Origin: Antennarius striatus
Lineage: Eukaryota; Chordata; Actinopteri; Lophiiformes; Antennariidae
DNA: 64,000 bases
Direction: 5' to 3'
Assembly: GCF_040054535.1 (NCBI RefSeq)
Contig: NC_090784.1
Span: 19,504,001-19,568,000 of the forward strand
Both the position numbers and the translations under genes were made by a program. This document shows positions 42,961 to 54,175 of the stretch, piece after piece; the first letter of the stretch is position 1, and every line of letters starts with the position of its first letter. Below the pieces are notes generated by a model. It saw only the letters and a list, made by a program, of their open reading frames with translations. It did no database searches and had not been told where the DNA came from.

Positions 42961-43378
42961 TCCTCTGGTCCGCCGAGAATGTACGTCGGTATGCAAGGAG
43001 CCACGTCGTTTAGTTCCGACCGGACGGTGTCAGGAATCACTACACGTGTTTGCTCCCATCTTTTTAAAAATGTTTTTTGTTTTGTCTGTTATTTTACTTA
43101 ATTTAGTTTTAATAATGCCGTTTACTTAACTATCATTGTATTCTGTTGTTAATTTTTACAATTATTTTGTGTATATTGCTGTTTTCTTATCAATGGTAAT
43201 AAAAAATGCGTCTTGTGTGATGCGACGTTTCCCTTAAAACACACGCAAAGTGTTAAAAGGGGACATTAAAACCAGACTGATTAAACCCTTAATCACTGAG
43301 TCCCCTCGATTTCCTGTTCGAATTCAAATCGCTATGACTTTAAAAGCTAATTCTTCTCGAAATAAAATGTCCAACGCC

Positions 43379-43392
43379 GCTGCCATGACAAC
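43379..43392 (+). promoter_or_regulatory. RFX X-box-like motif in the dnali1 promoter
   Basis: GCTGCCATGACAAC matches the palindromic X-box GTTGCCATGGCAAC at 12 of 14 positions. It lies about 130 bp before the dnali1 ATG. X-boxes bound by RFX factors mark ciliary genes across animals, which fits an axonemal dynein gene. The match is seen directly; function is inferred. Confidence 0.6.
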
Positions 43393-43399
43393 GCAAACA
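43393..43399 (+). promoter_or_regulatory. Forkhead-type motif next to the X-box
   Basis: GCAAACA fits the relaxed forkhead core RYAAACA used by FOXJ1, the motile-cilia master regulator, and directly abuts the X-box. The motif is short and common, so it matters only because of its position. Confidence 0.35.
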
Positions 43400-43522
43400 A
43401 TGAGCGAGAAAACTAATCGTCTGCTGTCGGCACCAAACTACGTTTCTGTAGGTTAACTGGAGCTTAGAGCAGGTCGTGTCCTATTTTATTGCATATCTTC
43501 GTTATTTTCTCAGTAAATTACC

Positions 43523-45423
43523 ATGATTCCTCCCCCTAAATCGCTCTTAAAATATGACAATCCAATTTTGATCAGCAAAAGCACAGACAAACTATCAATG
43601 AAGGTAAGTCTGACCCAGCAGACCAACACAAGTGAACAGTTCTAAATCCTAAATCGTGAATATATTGATTGATATTTGATTATTACTACAGAGTTTAATT
43701 TGGGGACGTATAGCTAATCAAATACTAAGGAGATGGCTTCAATATGTTCTAATGACACTTCACCATCACTTCAATTTAAATTGTTGCCTTTTGGTTTTGT
43801 TTTGGGTTTTTTTTTAAACCATACAATAGGCTTTTTTGTGCCTTTTGTTCACCTTATTTCGACTCTGCATGGTAAAGGACAGACACCACCTCTTGGTGGC
43901 TTTTATTTTATGGTCAAAACAAATTTAAGTTATAACACTGATGATCATGCCTGTATCAAAATTGCAGCAGTGATTTCTGTTGTTGTTGCATTGACACTTT
44001 ACCTGTAAGGTCTGAAGACAGTTGTTATTCCTGTTTGTCCTAAACATAAGACTTTAGTCATGAACAGATTTCTCTAAAGCACAAACCAGTAACAAGATAC
44101 TTCCTAAGGCAACAGAAAGATTCAAATGTCATTTAACAGAGACAAATCAGCACCTACAAAGTCTATTTTGTGTGTGTGTGTGTGTGTGTGTGTGCAGGAA
44201 CCCTCAAAATCGAGTCTTCAGGAGACAAAAAATAACCCTGCAACATCTCAACAATTCTCTGATTGTGCCAACAAAAAAAGTAGTCTGGAGATCCTGAACT
44301 CCATCCTTCCCCCGAGGTATAGATCTTCTCATCTCCAATATATTGTTCAAGTTCCAAAACCATTTGTTGTTTTGGACTTTGGTTGTTGCAGGCAATGGAC
44401 AGAGGACAACCAGCTGTGGGTGCAGCATGTGTCCAGTGCACCTTGTACGAGAGCAGATGTTATTCACCTGGAGGAACAGCTGTACACAATGCTACAGCAA
44501 AGGAAGGCCAGAGACACGGGGATCTGCCCGATACGGAGGGAGATCTACTCCCAGTGCTTTGGTAAGGAGGGTGATGATCACTGAGGCTTCTGTGAGTACG
44601 ACAATAAATAAAATCATTCTGGCTGATTTAGTCTTCACCCTAAATTCCAATACATTTATATTTCAATAAATCATAAATTCGATTGTCTGACCATACCAAT
44701 TTGTATTTCTGTAAGACGAGCTTATCCGACAGGTGACAATGAACTGCGCCGAAAGGGGTCTGCTCTTGTTGGAGGTCAGAAAGGAGGTCAAAATGACAAT
44801 GGATACTTACCAGATGTTGCACGAAAGCAGCATTGCTTTTGGTATGAGGAAAGCTTTTCAGGCTGAACAGAACAAAGTGGACATGGAAAAAAGGGTAAGG
44901 ACGTTTACCTAGATGGAATTAATCATATAAACTCATGGCAGTAAACCAAAACTCAGCTTAAAGTGATTTAATTTGCTATTCATCTCAAGTTTAGACTGGT
45001 GTTCAACTTGATATCCAGCAGAGAGCACCATTTCCCTGTAGTTCTTGTAAAATAGGGATGGCGGTTGTACTCGACATAATCGCGATGGAATCTGGGACAA
45101 AACTTGCAGTTGCTTTTAATTCATATACAGATTTCTGAGCTGGAAAACGAGAAACAAGATCTGCTGAAGCAACTGAACGAGCAGAAAGTCAGATGTGAAA
45201 CAATTGAAAAGAGAGAAAATGAAAAAGCACAAATCGAGGAAAAGAAGCACTATGAAGAGATTCAGTTCATGAAAAAAGTCAACCAGCAGCTGAAGGTGAT
45301 GTCTCTATTTACATATCAGTGACAAATGTTTTGCCGTGCTGAACGTCTTCGATCTCTAATATTTGTCCCCCTATTCAGGCCCAACTGGAAGAGAAGACAA
45401 AAGAAGTAACGAGATGCAAATAG
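43523..45423 (+). CDS. dnali1: Axonemal dynein light intermediate polypeptide 1
   Basis: Inner-arm dynein light chain (p28 family) needed for motile cilia and sperm flagella. Six exons with agreeing phases: 43523-43603 (ATG), 44198-44316, 44392-44561, 44716-44894, 45131-45295, 45379-45423 (TAG), giving 252 aa, close to the human length. It opens MIPPPKSLLKYDNPILIS, a hallmark N-terminus. The p28 core includes ILNSILPPRQWTEDNQLWVQ, ARDTGICPIRREIYSQCF and AERGLLLLEV. The last two exons are a charged coiled coil (ELENEKQDLLKQLNEQK ... KKVNQQLKAQLEEK). It is the only plus-strand gene here, divergent from snip1 and convergent with gnl2. Exon 2 is preceded by a (TG)13 run. Confidence 0.97.
44169..44194 (+). 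repeat. (TG)13 microsatellite abutting the dnali1 exon 2 acceptor
   Basis: Thirteen TG units are followed directly by the CAG of the acceptor at 44195-44197. Apart from TTTTG upstream, the repeat takes the place of the polypyrimidine tract. Confidence 0.97.
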
Positions 45424-45456
45424 ACAAGACTGGACACTGGATGAAGACCATTTACA

Positions 45457-45462
45457 TTTATT
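45457..45462 (-). terminator. gnl2: Candidate poly(A) signal of gnl2
   Basis: Minus-strand AATAAA (TTTATT on plus) about 75 bp past the gnl2 stop at 45536. It lies inside the presumed 3' UTR of the convergent gene dnali1. Confidence 0.55.
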
Positions 45463-45492
45463 AGCTCTACCAGTTTGATCGAACCATAGACA

Positions 45493-45498
45493 AATAAA
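45493..45498 (+). terminator. dnali1: Candidate poly(A) signal of dnali1
   Basis: AATAAA about 70 bp past the dnali1 stop at 45423, in the normal range for a short 3' UTR. Cleavage would fall before the gnl2 stop codon, so the two coding sequences do not overlap. Confidence 0.6.
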
Positions 45499-45535
45499 AT
45501 ATAGACTTATTGCATATCTGTTGTGCTTTTTGGGT

Positions 45536-48500
45536 CTAGTGCTTCGATCGCTTGGCCTTTCGGCCTTCTGTGGTCGATGCCTGGGCTTTTCTATTCTTGT
45601 TTTTCACGTTGTGTGTTTCATAATAGCGCACACCAAATTTCTTCACCTTCTGTGCCCGGTCCAATGCTCTTCTCTGTAGAGATGGATGAATAGAAGGGGG
45701 AAAATTAATCAGAAATATTAATAAATGTAAATTTGTCTGCTTGATGCCAGAGAGAGGGACCGTTGCCTACCTGTTTGGATGTTAGTCTGCACGTCTGTGT
45801 GGACTGTTCCTCCTCCTCAGCCGCTTTCCTCTTCTTGCTCATCTGGTTTGCTGCTGAATTCACAAAGACATTCATAAATTTGATGCCAGTGCCTGGATCT
45901 CAACTTAAGTTTAGTTTGTTAACTTGTATAGCTAAAGTTACATAAACACTTTAAAAATGTTAATCTACTTGAAAGACAATGTGTGCCTTTTTTTATTAGT
46001 TTGTTTGGCTGAACTGTGTGACATTCAACACTGCATGAAGCCTTGACAGACATGATTGATTACCTTTAATCTGAGCTTGCTTAGCTTGTTTATTCTTCAA
46101 GTCTGTGAACACTTTGTTCGAAAATTCCTTAGGTATCCTGGAATGAAATGATATCATTACCCAACATAGCAAGCAGTTTAAATATTATTGGAATCTGATG
46201 AAATGAACGTAATTCTGTAACGCTAGAGTAACTAATTCAACCATGATTTAACTTGGTCTTTAGTGTATGGGCTGCAATGCTACAATGCAAATCAAAGAAC
46301 AATGACCAATGCCAAGTTTATGGAAAGAGAACTCAGAACAGATCAAACTGATAGTCTTCTGGGGTTTGAAGGCTGCTCAGCACATTTTTCCTGGATTAAA
46401 GAATTCAGGTCAGTACAGAACAAACTACGTGAGTGAGGTTTGGTCGACAGGAGACGGACCTGATTGCAGAGAAGTGTTTGGATTTTGCCCTGTCCAGGAA
46501 GTGCTTGTATTTGGAGATCTTTGCATCCAGCTCACGAATCACCTCGCGTGAACTCTTGCTGCTGGTTTCGTTGCCAGTCTCAGATGTTGTGGGCTCGGGT
46601 GCAACAGTCTCTCCATCGTTTGGTCCGACATCAGTCTGGTCTTCCTCTCCAGCATCCTCTTCCTCGTTGCCTTCATCATCATCAGACTCAGAGAGCTCAG
46701 ACAAATCTAGATCAGGCATCTCCACAGGAACCAAGTCTTCCTCGTTGAACTCAGGTGCCACATAGATCTTGCCAAAGTTCTGCCGTACATTAGCTAGAAT
46801 CTTCTGGACTTGTTCTTTCTGCCTCTGCTGCTGCTCTTCCTCCTGATCCTCTGTGGCAGTATTTGGACTGTTTTGCTGTTCCTCCTGCATATTCTCTACA
46901 ACATCTGAAGGTCCTTCAACTGCTAATGGCTCCTTGTCCTAGAAGAGTTAAAGTATCATTTAAAGATGATTATGAAAGTTATTTACTCTCACTAGTGATA
47001 ATTTCAGTGAACTCTGACCTCTGGATCGCCCTCAGGTCCAGGGGGCTTCACAAAAAAGGGGATACGTCCTCTTTGCCAATCATTTAATACCATTTTTGAG
47101 ACAGTGGGTAGATCAGGTTCACCGCCCTGCACAACAACAACACAACGCTCAACCTTAATATAAAAAAATAACAGCTCTCATACAATGTGGTGTAAACCTT
47201 CAAGAATGGTGCATAAACCCTACGTTACAAGATCTGATGGACAATTAACACACTATGGCCAGGTTACCTGACAGAAATTACAACTTATACTGTTTGCATA
47301 TTGTTTGATAACTATTTCCTCTGTTTGTTAAGAAACAAGCAAATAGACAAAGTCTTGAGCCAAACTGGTTTGAAGTGTAGTCTGTTAAACCTTCAGAAGT
47401 TTCCCAGAGCGAAATGCCAGCTTCTCAAGGAAGTCTTCAGCCGAGTCCCACGTGGGAATGCGGTAGGTCTTCTGAATGTATTCTGCCTTGGCACGCTCCA
47501 GCACGGCCCCTATGTGGTCTTCTGGGTTCTTGATCTTCTCCACTTGAACCTGCATGAGGAAGAGGGGGGGAAAGAGTTAAAGCACTAAACCGTGGAACAT
47601 AAAACAATTACAGGAAAGGAAAGAAAGACTTACCACTCCTTTCAAGACAATATCAGATTCGCTGTCTTCTGAAGGGTAAACGACGCCAGGACAGTCGATG
47701 AGGAAGATTCTCCTCATCAAAGTGATGTACTGCCACACCTAAAAAAAAGAAGAGTCATGTTATCTATGTGACAAAATTGTTTCAGTTTCACAGAAAATGA
47801 TGAATCTTGGGGGCTAAGTTAATTTTTTTTAAATGGCTATGATGATAAGCTTACCTTTGTTTCTCCGGCGATGGGTGCTACGTTGCAGACCTTTTTAGAC
47901 CGTAGTGTGTTTATGATTGAGCTCTTTCCCACATTAGGATAGCCAATGAAACCCACACTGATCTGTTTCTTGTCTGTGTGGAGCTGCAGGAAATTAAGGA
48001 AAATTAATACATTAATGTGATGAATTTTGATCTAAAAGACAGAGCTTACAGGGACGAAGACATGGGTGCTTTTGTCAACTGAAAATGATCCTCTCAGACT
48101 TCATTTTAATCAGATATCGGTTTTTTATTTATGGTTTCATTTGGAATAGAATTACAGCTTAGCTGCTCTTTTCATTGTCATGTTGTTTTTGCGTGAGAAC
48201 TTTGCTTACCTTTCCAAACTGCCTGAGCAGCTGGATGAGCGAGCCCTTACCAAACGAGTTGGTAAGGCTGGCATGGAAAGCCAGAGTTGGGTACTCCTGG
48301 GACAAAAGAGCTACCCACCGTTTCTGGTTCAAAATTGAATGGAGATAAAAGTAAGTCACACAATTCAATACTACTACTGATGGAAGCTAAAAACAATGAT
48401 TCACAGTCTTCTTCTTTTCCTTTCGGCTTTTCCCTTTCACAGTAAAACACTATATTGCCACTAGTATTTGTTCAGCTATACAAATCATTAAACTCAATCG

Positions 48501-51304
48501 CTTCCATGGCCACAGGAGTATAAAATCAAGCTTAAGCAGACTATTCTACAAACATTTGTGAAAGATTAGCTTCAAGACTTCAGGAAATATTGCACAAATA
48601 TTACACAATCAACTGTTAGTAGTTCGCAGTAGCTGATATACATATATGTACAGGTAAGCAAGCAAATACTTTTGCCATTATAGTGCATCTAGAACTAAAC
48701 ATGAACCTTTCATAGATTTCTTACCGTGACCCAAGTAGGGATAAGGTCACACTTGTTCAGAACAAAGATCAGATGTTTCCAGGATTTCTCCTTTTTCAAA
48801 TACGTCTCTATGCTCTTGGAGCGTGTTCCCATAGGATCACGGGCATCTAACACTTGGATGATGACGTCAGACGAGTCAATCACCTATGACAACAAAATAA
48901 TAAAGTTAGGAATGTAAATCGACCGTGCAGCGTTTCAGCGTACCAACTAAAATCACCATGACCATCACAGTACCTTGTATAGTTCTCCCCAGATCCTCTT
49001 GGACTGACCCTTTTTGAAAATTTCCTCACGGGCTTCCTCCCTGAAAAAATAAATAAATCAAGAAACATACTTTGACCTTTAAACGTAAAAATTTAGGAAC
49101 CACGTTCCCAGCTGGAGTAGCCAGTTGAATGGATTACAGCGTTAATATATTCTTTTAAAGGTCTTACCGGACTCCTGTGTCCTCTGTTACCAGATCTTTG
49201 TCCTTATCTGCCTGGTAACTCTGGGCCGAAGCCTCAGCCTGTTCTATGAGGTCCTTCATGTCCCCCACCATGAGACTGGGCCTCTTCCTCTGAGCCTTGG
49301 GTCCAAATGTGGTCTCAAAACCCTCTGTGTCTAGAATGTGTACTTTCGAGTTCTGGAGGTGTAGAAGACATAGGATAAAGATAGAGAAGTATGGGCATCT
49401 CTGCTGGGATTGTTCCCAATGTGTCCCAGGTCCATATTAAGAATTGAAGATGGATGGATGGATGGATGGATGGACACAATTCTTTCTTCCACTTACTTAT
49501 ATCTTGTGTGTTTAAAGTGATGAAACTGAACAAAACAAACCGAAGCCAATGTAACAGCCAGACCTGCTCAAGTGTTTCAGTAATCATCTTTGAAAAGTCA
49601 TTCCTCTTTTGTCACATTTTACAGGATTTAACAGAAAACTACTGTTTGAGATTTTCTGAAAAGGCTCCACAACTAGTTTGAAGAAAACATTTTTGAATAA
49701 AATATTCAGTCACAAAATGTGTGCACCTTTTATACTCACATGAGCTTTGACTCTATCATGCAAGAGGGACATGGGAAGTTTGCTTTGTCTCATCACGACA
49801 CGATATGGATCCTTTTGAATTGCTCCCATCTCTTCTTGGAACTTCTGGAGGGACGACTGCTTAATTACACGGGTATTTGCTGAAATGAACAATATATAAA
49901 TGCAAAGTGTGGCTTGTTTAGGTGTCTCACAATTGACCACATTCATAAACTAATGTTTCATAAGGTTCCTATAGGTTTCACTGTATAATTGGCTTGTGCA
50001 TTCAGGTAAATGGCAGGTGAACTTGGTGATTTTTACAGCAGTAATGAATTTTACAAAATCTGTAACCACTATCTAAATGAGTACTAAGAAACAACATTAT
50101 CTAAACTGATTCCAAAGCATGTGCGAATTCACGTGAATAGATACAGAACCAAAAGTGGAATATTGAGTGTGATTGTGAAAATTGTAAAATTGTAAAAAAA
50201 GAACACTTACTAAACCATTTGATGTTCGGTTCAACTCTGGCTACAGTTCCTGGAGCCACTGTGGACTGGTACTGTAAAGGTTTGATGACTTTTCCACGGC
50301 TATTGCTGTGAACAGAAGACAGGTATTGTTATTTTCCACTGCCACTGAGCAAAGTAAAACACAACAGCCAACAACAATGCAAATCTTGTGATTTTTTTAC
50401 CATCTCTGCTTCTGTCTGTACATGTTCAGACGCTTTACAGTGGCTCTGTCCCTCATGTTGTTCCCACCAGCACCTTTTACTCGATCTATTGAGCAGTTAT
50501 TATAACAATTCATCAATCAACAGTAAACAGCATATTCTTTTATAATACTGTCTTCATGACAATTAATAGTAACATCAACAGATGGAAGCAAAATGAACAA
50601 AACCCACTGCATGTTTGGTTTATTGGCAAAATATGATATTATGAGACGTTACCAATAACTAATCCTGACAAGAAGTCTGTAAAAATATCAATACGACAAA
50701 CTTTATTACAGTAGTTTTTTTTCCAGCTATAACACAAAATTATACTTATATTGACTACTGCAGACTTCAACTCCTTCACGAGAAGCGTATTTACTATTTT
50801 ATAGATAACCATTTGGATCCTATTAACCTTTCGTCTTGGGCAAAGGTCCCCAAATCTTTCTATTACATTAGTTATAACACTATTTCGCAAGGTACACTTT
50901 GGGAATTTACTGCTGAACTACATATATGAAGATTATTAAGTCTTTTAATAACACCTGATTTGAAAATGCGTAGTTATGAGGTGTCATCCAGGGGGAGATC
51001 GATTAAATGTTTCATTGAGACTCACAAATGGTTCTCGAGTGATTTGGTCATGACAAATATTATTTTTTTTGCTCATTAAAATCTCATTAATGCTAACGTA
51101 CTACATGTTACCATAGTTAAGTTCAATAAAATGAAAACTTACGTCACTTAAACTTCAACTTACTAGTGCTTGATGTCACTTAACTATCACATATAGCAAT
51201 AGCTGTAAACAAATGATGTGGCTAATGGAGTTTTGCTCACCCGGGTTGCTGCTGGAAGTCGACGGGTTTATCGAACATTTCCCCTTGAACTTAGGCTTCA
51301 CCAT
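45536..51304 (-). CDS. gnl2: Nucleolar GTP-binding protein 2 (NGP-1/Nog2)
   Basis: Nucleolar circularly permuted GTPase for 60S subunit assembly and export. Exons: 51241-51304 (ATG), 50401-50485, 50211-50305, 49740-49879, 49168-49352, 48974-49040, 48725-48883, 48210-48323, 47855-47983, 47634-47738, 47391-47549, 47019-47126, 46460-46938, 46064-46137, 45771-45853, 45536-45673 (TAG). Phases agree; 727 aa, near the human length. The NGP1 N-terminal domain ([25 protein letters not shown]) is followed by permuted G motifs: DARDPMGTR (225-233), NKCD (255-258), P-loop GYPNVGKSS (317-325), DCPG (361-364). Permutation (G4 before G1) is the YlqF/YRG family hallmark. Exon 46460-46938 is long, acidic and Gln/Glu-rich; the C-terminus is basic ([16 protein letters not shown]). 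Complete and intact. Confidence 0.97.
49360..49474 (+). mobile_element. L2-like LINE 3' tail with (GATG)n in gnl2 intron 4
   Basis: The segment reads GCATCTCTGCTGGGATTGTT, then a CCAGGTCCATATTAAGAATT-type spacer and (GATG)6 at 49449-49474. It strongly resembles the 3' ends of teleost L2-type LINEs, which end in GGATGGATGG repeats. It is 5'-truncated and starts within about ten bases of the exon 5 acceptor (49352). Confidence 0.65.
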
Positions 51305-51428
51305 GTTGACGGCTTAGTTGGTAAAGCCTTGCTGTGAGAAAAGTGGTTAAATCACGGAGGAATCTGAAAGCTGCTTTGTTTTTTTGTGTGTTTTTTCGCT
51401 ATTACTCCACACGGACTGTTACGCCGCA

Positions 51429-51434
51429 CACGTG
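51429..51434. promoter_or_regulatory. Canonical E-box CACGTG upstream of gnl2
   Basis: CACGTG lies about 125 bp before the gnl2 ATG. Ribosome-biogenesis genes are commonly driven by MYC through this motif. The motif is seen; the regulator is inferred. Confidence 0.4.
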
Positions 51435-52016
51435 TTGACACGGCCCAGCAGGAAGGACGTCATCAAAAGAGCGACCATAGAAGGAACCAATCACGTAGTT
51501 GCAATGAGTGCGCTGTTAGGGAAGCTACGAATCCTACTATGGCTACGTTATATATCGTCCAGCTATAAGTCTGACTGGCTTACTATGACATAATGAACGC
51601 AACTCTAACCAATTATAACCCTTTTTAGAAAGACATGCCCCGCCCTAACAGCAAAATTAAGAAATATTAGCCAATCACAGGTGACATATGCCTTCATCGT
51701 AGTAGGGATGGAAAAATATCGCACTTGTGCGAGTTTGACAGGATTGTAATTATTGTACATCCCGCTTCAAAGAGGTGATTTATTGTAATTGTCTGTTAGT
51801 GTGTTCTTCCATTAGTCCACCAAATATCTTCGCAACCGTTGCAGATAGAAAGATGAAACAAGAAGCAAATTACTGAGGCGGCAAAGGGGATGAAAATGAG
51901 ATGATGACCTTGACCTTAAGAAAACTACTGTAGATCAAGGCCAAATTTCAACTGTTGTACACTCAGGAACCAGGTATGGTAGCAAGACGAGGGAGAACGC
52001 CATTGTAAGACCACAG

Positions 52017-52165
52017 ATCAAAGCTTGTGCTTTGATCTACCTATGCACTAGCTTTGATCTATGGTCAAAGCTAGCACATAGCTTTTACCTACCCTGAAAG
52101 GTCAAAGCTATCCACTTGTCAGATACTACTTTCAGGGTACCCTGACCTACCCTGGAAGCAGGTCG
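52017..52165. repeat. Cluster of short inverted and direct repeats
   Basis: AGCTTTGATC...GGTCAAAGCT near 52050-52072 forms a near-perfect palindrome, and related CTTTGATC/GATCAAAG words recur from 52017. CCTACCCTG(A/G)AA recurs twice, facing a CTTTCAGGGTA copy. The segment could fold into several competing hairpins. No family was identified. Confidence 0.6.
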
Positions 52166-53648
52166 GGGTAAGTCGTGGGATGTTGCAGTCTCTCACTGCC
52201 TTGGTTCTCGTTTTACTTGAGGACAATTTGAGCACTGCTATGAAGTCTGTAGAAAAACTATTTGGATTTAAAATGATAAGTAAATCTATAAACGCCTCTC
52301 AGCAATAATTATCAAATTAATAATTTGTACAACAGGGTAAATTCTGTTGATACAGATGATTGTGAAAAATTATATAAAAAAATAATGATACACTTCAATT
52401 CACTTCCTAACAATTTAGAAAATCGTAATTTAGTACTGAAAAATTCCAAAACGATTCATTTTGAATATGTAGAAGTGCCATTCTCTTTTGATCCCAGTAG
52501 AGGGCCTCAACGTAGTCTCTATTAAGGTTTTACCATATGCCAACATTCTGTTCATCTTCAGCATTTGCAGTTTCCTATACCTGACACACTCTTGTGCAAA
52601 TTGGAGATGATTAATCAGGTGTATAGGGGCCACTTTATAGAAGGATTCATTTTCAGTTTTGGTAAATAATGTTTAAGGCAACATAAGAAGAATTTGAAAT
52701 ACTGATGTCATTGCATGTAATATTTTGTCATAAAAAAGCTTTCATATTTTTTTGACCTTTTTATAAATTAGCTAAATGCAGATTCAAAGCACCACAGTTT
52801 GAGGATTAGATTTCTAATATTAAAAAAAGCACTTCTTTCTTGTTGTCCTAAAAGTGGCTAGTGCATAACCCTCTGTAGTTAATTAAATCCATGGCCCTTT
52901 TTTATCAAATAAAAAAAATCAGTTTAATCAAAAGTATAAATTCAGCAGGTGGTCTTCATGTAGATTACTGTGGTTGCTTTATTTTAAGTCTAAAGAATAT
53001 TTCAAAAATTGGGGGGATTAGTAAGATGGATAAAGTGAAATTGCCCCAAAAGGGTACAGTATAAGTTACATGCATGCCTTCAGGTGACCCATTTGAGAAG
53101 AGGATGTGTGGAAGGCCAAGTTTGTCTCATCATCATGATGCTGCCTTCACAGTGTGTGCGGTATGTTACACTAGTGTGGATAAGTGCCAAAGTAGGCAAG
53201 TTCGTTCTCCGGTCTAGAGAGGCGCCATCCAGTATTCAGTTTATACAGCAGGGAGACCAAGGAATGTTCTCTGTTCATTTTCATACAGATAAAATAATAC
53301 CTGACTGAAATAAAAGCTTTTTTTAAATTAAAAAAATAGCTTTTCCTTCTCTTTGAATCAAAATATAACTTGGAGAAAGTCAAATTGGAGCAACAAAAAT
53401 TCTCGGATAAAATCTAAAAACTTTCATTTTAACATCCAAATTCAAGCAATATTTCAAGCAATATTTCTGTCCAGTTTAAGCTGTTTCATTGGTAGCACAT
53501 GTGCTAGTGCAACATAGCCATCGGGTATGACAGAGTAATAAAACATAAAAATAAATATAAAAGTAACACTAAATCAAGCCATTACATTAGATAGCAAACT
53601 TCCAGAGCAGGTTAGTTTTACAGCACACAATTGTAGGTCCTGTACAAG

Positions 53649-53774
53649 ATTTTATTGACCTATATAATTGAAAACATTTTGAAAACAAAGGAGTTCCTTA
53701 AGGTTCACTTGGTTTGGCCTCCAACCCAGGTTCAATAAAAAAACATTGGGCTTTTGAAAAGTTCCATATTTTCC
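53649..53774. repeat. Local duplication, copy 1 (126 nt)
   Basis: It starts ATTTTATTGACCTATATA and ends TATTTTCC. It shares AGTTCCTTAAGGTTCA, TGGTTTGG, TCCAACCC, CAATAAAAA and GAAAAGTTC with the second copy at 54050-54175. Direct orientation, 401 bp start to start. Confidence 0.8.
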
Positions 53775-54049
53775 ATGTTGTATGTTGTGGTTTTGTATTC
53801 ATGGAGCTGATAGGTATTTTGTTTCTAACTACTTCAGACACATATTCATTCAGCTAACCTGCCTCCACAGGTATTTACCGACGACTCAGGAACAGTAGGT
53901 AGTTGGATATCAGTAAAGGATCTATGTTTAATAAAGCTCTGGCAAAAACTAAGTCAGGAAGACTATTCATTTTCATAAGGTGGTGGTAGATATTTTTCAC
54001 TCTTTACAAATAATCAGTATAAATTTCCTGCTTTCATGGCCTGAAACTG

Positions 54050-54175
54050 ATTTTATTGACATATATATTGACCTATATACATTTTGAAATCCAAGCAGTT
54101 CCTTAAGGTTCATATGGTTTGGTCTCCAACCCCAGGTGCAATAAAAACGGATATGTGAAAAGTTCTGTATTTTCC
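54050..54175. repeat. Local duplication, copy 2 (126 nt)
   Basis: Diverged direct copy of 53649-53774, differing by scattered substitutions and a few short indels, so the duplication is not recent. No coding sequence or terminal repeats are evident. Confidence 0.8.

Noticed and set aside
46433..46765. Ser-rich 110-codon plus-strand frame
   Set aside because: Antisense shadow of the acidic gnl2 exon 13.
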